Positions 1-10,140 of a stretch of 64,000 nucleotides of DNA are shown here, in pieces. Positions within the stretch are counted from its first letter, which is position 1; each line of letters opens with the position of its first letter. The notes below the pieces were generated by a model. That model was not told the DNA's origin and made no database searches. It saw nothing but the letters and a program-made list of their open reading frames with translations. Both the position numbers and the translations under genes were made by a program. This stretch comes from Cephalotus follicularis (Eukaryota; Streptophyta; Magnoliopsida; Oxalidales; Cephalotaceae), in contig BDDD01002105.1 of the NCBI GenBank assembly GCA_001972305.1, positions 124,001-188,000 on the forward strand, in the 5' to 3' direction.

Positions 1-1508
1 AGATCAAAGAAGTAAGCATATGGTGATCCTGTGAAGTTATTGAATATGATGTGATATTTTTGTTGAGTAATGATGTTAGGTTTTAAATATAAGTTAAGAT
101 TAAATGATTAATGGATCGTGAAATTATTAAACGATTTGACGGTCAAAGGTCATAGCCACGTAACGCACCGATCTTCAGAACTCGCTTTGAGATTAAAGTG
201 GACTCGAGTCGGGGCTGCTACGAGCTCAATCAAAGTTCTTCCATGAAGGAAGTATCTCACGGCATAGAGAAGAGAGAAGAGAAGAGAGAGCACACGGGTG
301 AATTGAGGAGAGAAAACAGTGAAGTGTGTTATGAATGCTTAGTCTCACAAAATATCTAAGCATGAATCATCAATAAAATGATTCACCAAAGCTTGTCTCA
401 TAAGCCTTTGTGACTCACCATATCTCTCCTTTTCATTCACTAAAGGGCTGGCCACACATGAAACAAAATGGCACCGTGTGATGCCCAAATGCAAGTGACA
501 ATTCCATAGTTGAAAAGTCAAAAATTGTAGGCTAAGCATGCACATTTGGGCGAGCCATTCTCTAGCAAAGGTAAAGCCCCAATTCAAGGCAATTCAAAGC
601 CCAATTTTTGGCCCACAAAGGGAAGCAAATCCCCTGCCAAATATGCTACAAAACCCACTAGCTCTATCTACAAGTAAATGCCCAATGAACTTACGAGTTA
701 AAACCAAGAATCCTTTGCACGGGACATTCTATTATGGCGATGCATGAACTCACTTCTAAAGAAGTGATATTGTCCTACAAATAAAATGTTCACTAGAAAA
801 GTAACATCCCTCTTAGATGCTAATCTCTCACTAAATGACATGTGTCACACACACGTCAACCTATTTCAAAATCACATGGGACCCGAAAGGGCGGTTGGAT
901 TCCGGTACAATGATAAATTTCCCAGAACATCCCAGAATCCTGGTACAACATTCATAATAGTCCTCGACCATCAAAATAGCCCCGGTATGATGTCCAATCA
1001 ACCCCCGAATCTGTGGAATAAAGTTTTGCGTCTATCATTCATTAGCCGGTTAACTAGTGCTTTATCACCGTCATCGGTTTATGTGTCATGCGTCCCTCGT
1101 CATACTTGGCTCCCACCGTAGACTAGGGTTTGGATTAATGTCTACCCCAGGTAGTATCGCGAGAGCTATAATTCTATTAATGCACCGAGACTATCATGAG
1201 ACATCCTAGGAAACTACTCGTTTCCAATCTCCCAAGTGCCTGGCCAGAACTTTAAGTCTACCATGGTCATAGATGTTATAGAGCTTGTTACTCTCAACAC
1301 GAGTGTGACGATCACATATTACGCACTCGCCCATACATCTCAATGCTGCTCCCACAAGGCCCAAATACAACCCTTTTACCAGCACGTGGCTAGTGTTGGG
1401 GAAGGAAAAATTGAATGCCAAGCGGTTAGTAAACAATGCATGCCAGCCGCTCAGGTCTAAGGACAAAACGCTGGTCACGTATGGCCTACTAACCACCATT
1501 GGCTATAC
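1..1508. repeat. Repeat R, copy 1, left part
   Basis: No gene is seen here. From about 240 onward the sequence matches, at moderate identity, 10280-11350 and the pieces 12030-12386, 24219-24617 and 34680-35050. Shared landmarks are the cccagaac-atccc-aga stretch near 920, the tagggtttggat stretch near 1125, the caggtctaagg stretch near 1453 and the ctatac at the end. Element A interrupts the copy and it resumes at 9595. The first 240 bases have no recognised match in the window. The family is not recognised; an LTR or a tandem repeat are both possible. Confidence 0.6.
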
Positions 1509-1677
1509 TGTAACGCCCGGGAATTTGATTCCATGTATTATTATAATCCTCAATGTACTTTGACCTTGAATTAAATAAAGGGTAAATTTTCCTGATTTAT
1601 ATCTTGAATATTAAGTTGACTTAGAGCATTTGGAAGTGGGACTCTAAGTTTAATTTTGTGGACTTTTGGGCCAGGAC

Positions 1678-1830
1678 AGCCGACTGGTGAGATAAACCAG
1701 CCGACTGTTGCACTAAGGGGGGAGGTAGTCGACTGGTGTGAGGAACCAGCTGACTGGCCACTGTCGTGACACTTGGCACAGACTGTCAGTCGAGGCAGTC
1801 GACTGCCAGGGAATGGCAGTCGACTGGATT
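1678..1830. repeat. GTCGAC-core palindrome array 1 of element A
   Basis: About seven copies or variants of CAGTCGACTG (GCCGACTG, AGCTGACTGG and similar) occur at irregular spacing of roughly 20-30 bases. The same array lies at 8004-8156 in the 3' LTR. Confidence 0.85.
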
Positions 1831-2301
1831 GTGCCCTGTTTTATCTGCATGTGACGAGATCACATGCAGCTCTTGGGGAAATCATTTGCAGGCGCCCTCT
1901 GGTCATGAAGAGGACGTGTTGATCATGCACACCATGCCAGGACCTGCAAAAACAGAAGGAAAGAAAATAAATGACAAGTGTATGCGTGCATGCAAGTGTT
2001 AGTGAGAGAAAGGAGGCTTTTGTGCCATGCAAGGGTGAAAAGAGAGGCAACTGCATAAAATGACCTCTGACTTCGTCCCTCTCTCACCCTACAATCTGTG
2101 AAGAAAGAACAGAAGAGATAGAGAACCAAAACAGTGAGAGATTGAAGGAGAAAATAGAGAGAAAGTGAGAGGTCCTCCATTGTTAAAGCTTGGAGCTCGG
2201 GTTGGAGTTGCTGGGCTGTTGTTGGAGCTGCTGGGAAGCTCAAGAACTATGGGAAGGAGACATAAAGAGGTGGACCTCCGATTTCTAACTTGAAATCAAA
2301 G

Positions 2302-2308
2302 GTAGGGG
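2302..2308 (+). promoter_or_regulatory. Donor-like box conserved in Ty3 LTRs
   Basis: The sequence ATCAAAG followed by GTAGGGG looks like a 5' splice site. The same box occurs at 8629, 22339 and 32831 on this strand, and on the reverse strand near 45877, 49726 and 51785. In each case it follows a conserved stretch like aacttggaat. Use as a splice site is inference. Confidence 0.45.
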
Positions 2309-2654
2309 TAGTTGTAGAAAGTTTTATGAATGCACTTTGAGTTTAAGTGGAAATGAGATTATAAATGAATGGTAATGTTGTTTTGGCAGTAGGTTTCAGT
2401 GTTCATAATGTTATGGTTATTGTTGATTATAATCTAGCATGTTTACTGAACCTTGAATGGAGAATTGAAATGGTTTTCATGCAGTACCATATTTGGGATA
2501 TCTTTTGATTTATGATACAAACAGTGAATAATGCATGAACTGAGTTGTGTTTAGGCCAATGTATGTTTATTGGTGCTATACTGATGATGGAATACTTGTG
2601 GACAAGTTCCAATAGAGTGTAAATCAGATTTAGCAGTGAATTATTGTCACTGAC

Positions 2655-2882
2655 CAGCCCAGAACAGCCGACTGCTCAGAGAAGCAGTGGACTGCCAGAG
2701 CTTTCAGTCGACTGGAATGTAATACCAGTCGACTATGCATGCGATAATTACCCATAATAGTCGACTATAAAAGGAATATAGTCGACTGCATGGTATTCGT
2801 GATGAACAAGTCGACTGCCTGGGGATGGCAGTCGACTGCCTAGGAAATCCAGCCGACTGTTAAAAGAAAACAGACGGCTGTT
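2655..2882. repeat. GTCGAC-core palindrome array 2 of element A
   Basis: About ten copies or variants of CAGTCGACTG. It lies in the LTR segment that the 3' LTR lacks, so this array is present once in the element. Confidence 0.85.
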
Positions 2883-3229
2883 ACTGCAGAACTTGGACTG
2901 ATAGAGAAAGAGATAAGCTTAGGATAATTACCAACAACCCTAGGTGCATTCTGAGCATATGTTTGCATTTTTACGGTGAATTGCATTATGGTTGATTGTA
3001 AATATGTTAACCATTTTGAAAAGCTTTCATGATTATTTTAATCATTATTGCGAAAATATATATTTGTCAAAATATATGAATTTATATAATTTCAAAAAGG
3101 TGGGAAAGTATTCCCAAATACGGAGAACTGTTAAAGGATTTACTATGAAATCCAAATGTATTGTTTTAAGTTTTATAACTTATTTTCCTTGAGATGACTA
3201 CTAATGACATCTTTTCCATATAGGAACAA

Positions 3230-3610
3230 ATGGACCGACGGAGAACACGTGCTAGGGCTAGGGCTACTGGAGCCAATGCCTCTGAGGAAGCGGATGTGCC
3301 GCGAGGAATGAATGTCCCCCAGGATGGGAGAGATCCGATGGTTCGCATTGCGGATTATTTCCAACAGCAGATGGCTTTTAATATGGCCAACGCGGAGGAA
3401 ATGCGCCGGAATTATGCGCAGACACAGCCACGACACCGGGCTCCTGACCACTGCCCGGGAGAAGATGGCCACCAATTTGGGAGGGACATTGAGAAGTTTA
3501 TGAGACAAAATCCACCTAGCTTCCGAGGTGAACTTGATGCTACGATTGCTGAAAGATGGCTTCAAGACTTAGAAAAAATTTTTGAAGTAATGGACTGTAC
3601 CGACACTTAG
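3230..3610 (+). pseudogene. gag: Element A gag, N-terminal part (126 codons)
   Basis: This is the start of the capsid polyprotein that would form the virus-like particle. The ATG at 3230 is chosen because it begins the basic MDRRRTRARARA stretch, and elements C (27388) and E (47445, reverse strand) begin at the same place with related sequence. The frame ends at a TAG (3608-3610) and continues in the same frame at 3611 with the rest of gag. C has a glutamine codon at this position (CTDNQKLKF), so the TAG is read as a C-to-T nonsense mutation rather than a natural terminator. No frameshift is present. Confidence 0.85.
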
Positions 3611-6600
3611 AAATTGAAGTTTTCCGTGTACCGTCTTTGGGGAGAGGCCACTCACTGGTGGGAGATGGTCAAAGCAAGGTGGGAGTCTGTGGGGCTCGAT
3701 GCTACATGGGAGAGATTCCAGACAGAGTTCCTCGATTCCTATGTACCCCGGATTGAGCAGGAACGGAGGGAGACGGAGCTTCTTGAGTTACGCCAGGGGG
3801 AGATGACCGTGGTTGAGTACCAAGCCAGGTTCATGGAGCTAGTCAGACATTCACCTTATCTGGTGGCGGATGAAGGGAAAAAGATACGGAGATTTCTGAA
3901 GGGGCTGCGACCGGATCTTCGGTCGAGGATTAGGGCTATGGAGCTGGGTACGTTTTCGGAGGTCGCTCAAAAGGCGAGGCTGCTGGAGAGCATATCCTGT
4001 GAGGACAGAGCAGAGAGGGCTAGAACACAACAGAATAAACAGAGCCCGACAAGACCAGCTTCTTCGAAATGGAAAGACGGTGGTTCTCCGACCAAATCAT
4101 CGAAGAACAGATCTGGACAGGCTGCCACACAGAGTACTCCTAGTCAGGGCAGTAATGCGGGAACAGGAGCTTGTTATCAGTGTGGTCGTAAGGGCCACTT
4201 GCAGAAGGATTGCTGGAGGATGAACGGACTATGTTTGAGATGTGGGGCATCTGGCCACTCAGTGAGAGATTGCCCGAAGAGTCAGCCTACAGCACCTACG
4301 GGACCAGCTAGTAGCAGCAGAGCCGCAGCGGGGCCTTCGCAGCGAAGGGATACTGGCAAGGGCATTGCGAAAGGTAGAGTTTTTACCCTTTCACAGACAG
4401 AGGTTCTGGAGTCTACCTCGGTTGTAGGAGGTACACTGTATATTTATGGTTTTGCAGCTAGAGTGTTGATGGACCCTGGAGCATCACATTCTTTCATATC
4501 ATCACATTTTGCATCATGTTTAGATGTAACGCCAGACTCTATGCCATATACCTTGGATGTGAGTACACCTACCGGAGTTTCCATGTATACAGATACTGTG
4601 TATAGGAGTTGCGAGATGTCCATAGCAGGTGTTGTACTGTACGGAGACCTGATTGTGTTACCCATTCATGAATTCGATGTCATCTTGGGGATGGATTGGC
4701 TATCAGCGCATCGTGCTAACATGGACTGCTACAGCAAGACTGTTGATTTTTGTCTGCCCAATGGTACTGTTTTCCAGTTTAAGGGAGACAAGGGATTTTC
4801 TACACCAATTATATCCTTCATCCGTGCGTCGAGGTATCTTGAGAAGGGATGTGAAGGATATCTTGCTTATGTGATTGACCGGAGGAAGGAGAAGGGGCTG
4901 AGTATTGAGGAAATTCCTGTTGCAAGTGAATTTCTGGATGTTTTTCCTACAGATCTAGAGTCATTACCACCGAGGAGCAATATGGAGTTCGTTATCGATC
5001 TTGCACCAGGTACAGCTCCTATTTCTGAAGCACCTTATAGAATGGCTCCTGCAGAGTTGAAGGAACTGAAATTACAGTTGCAAGATCTAATCGATAAAGG
5101 TTTCATTCGACCTAGTGTTTCCCCGTGGGGTGCACATGTGCTGTTTGTGAAGAAGAAAGATGGATCGATGAGACTTTGTATCGATTACCGGATGTTGAAC
5201 AAGGCAACGATTAAGAACAAGTATCCTCTACCCCACGTTGAGGAGTTGTTCGACCAGTTACAAGGAGCGAGAGTGTTCTCGAACCTTGACTTGAGGTCAG
5301 GTTATCACCAGTTGCGGGTAAGAGAAGGAGATGTCGAGAAAACCGCCTTTCGAACAAGATACGGTCACTATGACTTCCTTGTGATGCCTTTTGGTGTCAC
5401 TAATGCACCGGCTGTGTTCATGTCTTTAATGAACGATGTCTTTCGACCGTACTTGGACCAGTTTGTCGTTGTGTTTATTGACGACGTGCTAGTATACTCG
5501 AGGAGTGAGGAGGAGCATGATTTCCATTTGAGGTTGGTTTTGCAGACTCTCCGAGAGCAGCAGTTGTACGCCAAATTCAGTAAGTGTGAATTTTGGCTCG
5601 ACCACGTGATCTTCCTTGGTCATATAGTATCCGGAGAGGGCTTGGCAGTGGACCCGTCAAAGACAGAGGTGGTACGGGATTGGCCGCAACCAAGGAATGT
5701 GACTGAGGTGCGCAGTTTTCTTGGGTTGGCAGGTTACTACAGAAGGTTCATCCAGAACTTCTCGAGGATTACCGTACCATTGACAAAGCTGACACAAAAG
5801 AATTCTTTGTTCATATGGGACGAGGACTGTGAGAACAGCTTCCGAGAGCTGAAGGACCGGTTGAGTTCCGTTCCTATCTTGGCATTACCTGAGGGTAATG
5901 AGGGCTTTGCAGTTTATAGCGATGCATCGGGTAAAGGCTTGGGCTGCGTGTTGATGCAGCGAGGGAAGGTGATTGCTTATGCTTCTAGGAAGCTGAAGCC
6001 GTATGAAGAAAACTACCTGACTCATGACCTTGAGCTTGCAGCGATTATCTTCGCCCTCCAGAAGTGGAGACACTATATCTATGGGGCGCAGTTTGAGATC
6101 TTTACGGATCACAAAAGTTTGAGGTACCTGTTCTGCCAGGACACACTGAATATGAGACAGCGCAGGTGGGTAGAGTTCTTTAACGACTACGACTGCAGTA
6201 TCCAGTACCATCCGGGGAAGGCAAATGTAGTTGCGGGCGCCTTAAGCCGCAAGGCTATGATAGCTAGTACAATGGTGTCGCAGTGGAAGATGTTAGAAGA
6301 CTTCCAGGAATGGTCCCCATTCAATCAGTCACCGGGGATCTTTCTAGCCGACATGCGGGTAGAACCAGAGCTGCTGCCTTACATCAAAGATGCACAACCG
6401 CATGATCCGGAGTTGCAAAGGATTCGAGAGAATCTGGATTCGGAGTCTGATTTTAGGGTGCATGATGATGGTATTATGAGATATCGGGGACGTGTGTGTC
6501 TCCCGAATGAACCAGAGTTGAAGAGTAGGTTGCTTCACGGGGCTCATAAATCCCTATACAGTATACATCCTGGTAGCACCAAGATGTATCAAGACATGAG

Positions 6601-7504
6601 GAAGTGTTACTTGTGGCCCGGCATGAAGCGGGAGATTGCCGAGTATGTGGCAAAGTGTTTGACTTGCCAGAGGGTCAAGGCCGAACATCAGAGACCAGTA
6701 GGACTGTTGCAGTCATTACCAGTGGCGGAGTGGAAATGGGAACACATCACGATGGACTTTGTTTCTGGATTTCCACTAACTAGGCATCGTCATAATGCCT
6801 TGTGGGTTATTGTTGATAGACTTACCAAATCAGCACACTTCTTGCCCACGCATGTCACTGATTCAGCGAGCAAGTTGGCTCGACTTTATGTGAAGGAGAT
6901 TGTGAGACTACACGGAGTCCCGGTGAGCATCGTTTGTGATAGGGATTCGATCTTCACTTCCAAATTCTGGAAGAGATTTCAGACAGCCTTCGGAACAAGA
7001 TTGAATCTCAGTACTGCTTTTCACCCTCAGACAGATGGACAGTCGGAGCGTACCATCCAGACCTTGGAAGATATGCTTCGGGCTTGTGTGATAGACTTTG
7101 GTGGAACCTGGGAAGACCATATCCCTCTGATCGAGTTTTCGTATAATAACAGCTATCACTCGAGTATCGGTATGGCTCCATACGAGGCACTATATGGGAG
7201 GAAGTGTAGATCACCTGTCTGCTGGGACGAGGTTGGAGATCAACCATTGCTTGGGTCGGAGTTGGTGGAGGAGACTTCGGAGAAAGTCAAGTTCATCAAA
7301 GAGAAATTGCTAGCGGCACAGAGTCGCCAGAAGAGCTACGTTGACAGTGTAAAGAGAAGGCCTTTAACCTTCAGTGTGGGAGATCACGTGTTTATGAAAG
7401 TATCTCCGTGGAAAGGGGTGCAGAGATTTGGGAAGAAGGGCAAGCTAGCGCCGCGCTACATTGGTCCTTTCGAGATTCTGGAGAGGGTTGGGGAGGTAGC
7501 TTAA
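3611..7504 (+). pseudogene. gag-pol: Element A gag-pol polyprotein (rest of gag, PR, RT, RNase H, integrase)
   Basis: This open frame of about 1,297 codons continues the 3230 frame. Counted from 3614: gag core around residues 5-105 ([10 protein letters not shown]), two CX2CX4HX4C zinc knuckles at about 187 and 207, and aspartic protease with DPGASHSF at 287, where the usual D-S/T-G is D-P-G. RT follows, with the catalytic FIDD at 621-624 (nt 5474-5485). RNase H has YSDAS near 770. Integrase has an HHCC finger around nt 6540-6670 and the first catalytic D near 1048 (TMDF), then CDRD and SERT. All of it is co-linear with Tekay-type chromoviruses. The frame ends at TAA 7502-7504, before the chromodomain. 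The P in the protease active site may be inactivating. Confidence 0.93.
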
Positions 7505-7792
7505 CAGCTAACCTTGCCTCCTACTTTGTCGAGTGTACATGATGTATTCCATGTATCGATGCTACGAGGTTATATCCAAGATCCATCACATGTCTTGGAT
7601 CATGACTCGGTTGCGGTGAGAGATGATCTATCCTGCGAGGAGTCACCCGTGAGAATCCTGGATTGGAAGACACAAGCTCTGAGGAACCGATCCATCCTGA
7701 TGGTAAAGGTTCAGTGGCAGTTCCATCAGCCGGAGGAAGCAACTTGGGAGCGTGAGGAGGACATCCGAGAGCGTTACCCACATTTGTTTTAG
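7505..7792 (+). pseudogene. Element A integrase C-terminal tail / chromodomain-like module
   Basis: It is in the same frame as the upstream pol and separated from it only by TAA 7502-7504. It opens with the conserved integrase tail (LPPTLSSVHDVFHVSMLRGY) and ends in [18 protein letters not shown], the typical end of Tekay/Del polyproteins where a chromodomain-like fold is expected. In chromoviruses this module is thought to steer integration to marked chromatin. Without readthrough it would not be made as part of integrase. There is no good ATG right after the stop. Confidence 0.8.
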
Positions 7793-7821
7793 TATATGTA
7801 AATTCGGGGATGAATTTCTTT

Positions 7822-7835
7822 GAAGGAGGGAGGAT
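7822..7835 (+). other. Polypurine tract of element A
   Basis: The purine run gaaggagggagga lies directly before the 3' LTR start (TGTAACG at 7836). It is the expected primer for plus-strand DNA synthesis. Confidence 0.85.
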
Positions 7836-8910
7836 TGTAACGCCCGGGAATTTGATTCCATGTATTATCGTAATCCTCAATGTACTTTTACCTTGAATTA
7901 AATAAAGGGTAAATTTTCCTGATTTATATCTTGAATATTAAGTTGACTTAGAGCATTTGGAAGTGGGACTCTAAGTTTGATTTTGTGGACTTTTGGGCCA
8001 GGACAGCCGACTGGTGAGATAAACCAGCCGACTGTTGCACTAAGGGGGGAGGCAGTCCACTGGTGTGAGGAACCAGCCAACTGGCCACTGTCGTGACACT
8101 TGGCACAGACTGTCAGTCGAGGCAGTCGACTGCCAGGGAATGGCAGTCGACTGGATCGTGCCCTGTTTTATCTGCATGTGACGAGATCACATGCAGCTCT
8201 TGGGGAAATCATTTGCAGGCGCCCTCTGGTCATGAAGAGGACGTGTTGATCATGCACACCATGCCAGGACCTGCAAAAACAGAAGGAAAGAAAAGAAATG
8301 ACAAGTGTATGTGTGCATGCAAGTGTTAGTGAGAGAAAGGAGGCTTTTGTGCCATGCAAGGGTGAAAGGAGAGGCAACTGCATAAAATGACCTCTGACTT
8401 CGTCCCTCTCTCACCCTACAATCTGTGAAGAAAGAACAGAAGAGATAGAGAACCAAAACAGTGAGAGATTGAAGGAGAAACTAGAGAGAAAGTGAGAGGT
8501 CCTCCATTGTTAAAGCTTGGAGCTCGGGTTGGAGTTGCTGGGCTGTTGTTGGAGCTGCTGGGAAGCTCAAGAACTCTGGGAAGGAGACATAAAGAGGTGG
8601 ACCTCCGATTTCTAACTTGAAATCAAAGGTAGGGGTAGTTGTAGAAAGTTTTATGCATGCACTTTGAGTTTAAGTGGAATGAGATTATAAATGAATGGTA
8701 ATGTTGTTTTGGCAGTAGGTTTCTGTGTTGATAATGTTATGGTTATTGTTGATTATAATCTAGCATGTTTACTGAACCTTGAATGGAGAATTGAAATGGT
8801 TTTCATGCAGTACCATATTTGGGATATCTTTTGATTTATGATACAAACAGTGAATAATGCATGAACTGAGTTGTGTTTAGGCCAATGTATGTTTATTGGT
8901 GCTATACTTA

Positions 8911-9070
8911 TATGTATTTACGGAGTTATTTTGTACGGTGAACATGCACATATTTTTATATGTATTTACGGAGTTATTTTGTACGGTGAACATGCATATA
9001 TTTTTGTATGTATTTACAGAGTTATTTTGTACGGTGAACTTACATATATTTTTATATATGTATATACGGA
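8911..9070 (+). repeat. 48-bp tandem repeat in 3' LTR
   Basis: Units begin at 8911, 8959 and 9007, an exact 48-base step, each starting tatgtatttac-gg/ag and containing ttttgtacggtgaac. A fourth partial, more diverged unit starts near 9057. The apparent ORFs here are translations of this repeat, not a protein. Confidence 0.9.
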
Positions 9071-9166
9071 GATATATCGTGAAAATTACATGTCATGCTG
9101 CATCATTATGCATTCATTCATGATACGCATTACCTTGACCTTAAACTGTAATTCATAAACTTTTCT

Positions 9167-9208
9167 ACTTAGCCGAGTGAGGACAAAGGCTAACCCCTAC
9201 TGTAACAG
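9167..9208 (+). promoter_or_regulatory. Conserved LTR box, acceptor-like
   Basis: The text cttagccgagtgagg / acaaaggctaacccctac / tgtaacagattga recurs nearly unchanged at 23784-23830, 26879-26927 and 34271-34318, and on the reverse strand near 44440-44466, 47940-47970 and 48362-48396. It contains CTAAC followed about 15 bases later by CAG, like a branch point and 3' splice site. Its function is inferred only. Confidence 0.5.
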
Positions 9209-9594
9209 ATTGATGGAGTGGACATGTCGTGGAGCATGCTTGAAGGCTCAAAGAGAAGACTGTGTAGTTTCTCTTATTTTATGTACCGGTTTATGGAACA
9301 CATGACTTGTATTTCGGATTAATGTAATTCGGATTATTGTTATCTCGTTACTGTATTTTTATCACGCTCCGTTTATGGGCGATCAACTTTATGTTGTTGG
9401 TTTTATATATGAACCTTGTTGGGCATCACGTAGTATGGGATGCGTGATGCGTATTTAAATTCGGCTCAATTATGCTATTGCTTCCGCTATCGAAGGTTTT
9501 TAATTATTGGTATATTTGCATGAGCTGAATTGTCCTGTGTTGATTGCCTTACCACTTTATATGTTGTCTTGAAACGGGAAGCGGGGTGTGACAT

Positions 9595-10140
9595 ATACAC
9601 TACCTAGACAATAGGAATCCTATTGAAAATTGTGTTGACTCTCCAAATAGGCTTCCTATGGTGGGTTGGTTCAATGTCATGCCTCCAGCATGCACCCCTT
9701 ATTAGCTTTATGGTAAACCCAAACGGCAATCAGACAATCCATCCTCCACATGACCCGGGACCGAGCATAACAAGGCAAGTCTTTACGGTTCATCAATTTC
9801 CCTAAGAAAGTGAACCAATGACTTGGAACATTCTGTCAGAAGGGAGTAAGGATCTCTTTCTCATAACCTTTTAGGCACGAGATCCAACTCCTCGAACGAT
9901 AGGGCACTATACGTTTATTCAGTTTACATGGTGATTAACTGATCCGTAGAGACGGTTTGGGATAATACATATAGAAAATTCCAATGTTACTGAATATGCA
10001 CAATAAAACATGAATGGAACTAAGAATGTATGGATAAAGAGTGTATCATATGTAAAATACATATGGATGCAGCCAGCTCGTGGCTTGCAGGGACACCCAT
10101 GTCTAACAATATGTGTTTAACCATAAACTAACTTTCACTC
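9595..10140. repeat. Repeat R, copy 1, right part
   Basis: It continues the copy interrupted by element A. The stretch 9595-9915 matches 11345-11490 and 35050-35375 (for example ttcctatggt-gggt, gacttggaacatt, gagtaagg). Beyond about 9930 similarity fades and no feature is seen. No gene. Confidence 0.6.

Larger units (their letters stand above)
1509..3185 (+). repeat. 5' LTR of element A, truncated
   Basis: It matches the 3' LTR (7836-8906) from its first base to about 2580. Bases 2581-3185 are an LTR segment missing from the 3' LTR but related to S1 (23041-23270). The last part of the LTR, with the tgtgaca end, the primer binding site and the first leader bases, is deleted. The text passes directly from LTR-like sequence (ttataactta) into leader sequence (ttttccttgagatgac) near 3182. 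Confidence 0.85.
1509..9594 (+). mobile_element. Element A: Ty3/gypsy Tekay-like LTR retrotransposon
   Basis: The element starts TGTAACGCCC and ends GTGTGACA, and is flanked by the direct repeat tatac (1504-1508 and 9595-9599), which is a 5-bp TSD. The order is 5' LTR, gag, protease, RT, RNase H, integrase, chromodomain-like tail, polypurine tract, 3' LTR. Order and motifs place it in the chromovirus Tekay/Del group. Over the roughly 1.07 kb that the two LTRs share, about 18 substitutions were counted by eye (about 1.7%), so insertion was recent. Both LTRs have internal deletions, and the primer binding site is gone, so this copy cannot prime its own reverse transcription. Confidence 0.93.
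7836..9594 (+). repeat. 3' LTR of element A (1,759 bp, internal deletion)
   Basis: It starts TGTAACGCCC and ends GTGTGACA. Up to 8906 it is about 98% identical to the 5' LTR. It then jumps to a 48-bp tandem repeat and the distal LTR (accessible at 9167-9594), skipping the segment present at 2581-3185 in the 5' LTR. The GTCGAC-core array at 8004-8156 and the donor-like box at 8629 are inside it. Confidence 0.9.

Noticed and set aside
1678-2882. Palindromic repeats with unique spacers resembling a CRISPR array
   Set aside because: Units are about 10 bases, spacing is irregular, units vary, there are no cas genes, and the setting is plant LTRs.
3614-7504. Endogenous pararetrovirus (caulimovirid) as source of the RT
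   Set aside because: The polyprotein has a full integrase and chromodomain-like tail, and LTRs with TSDs flank it; there is no movement protein.
8871-9158. ORFs of 75-95 codons with repeated ICIYGVILYGE-like text
   Set aside because: They are translations of a 48-bp tandem repeat open in two frames; this is not protein-like conservation.
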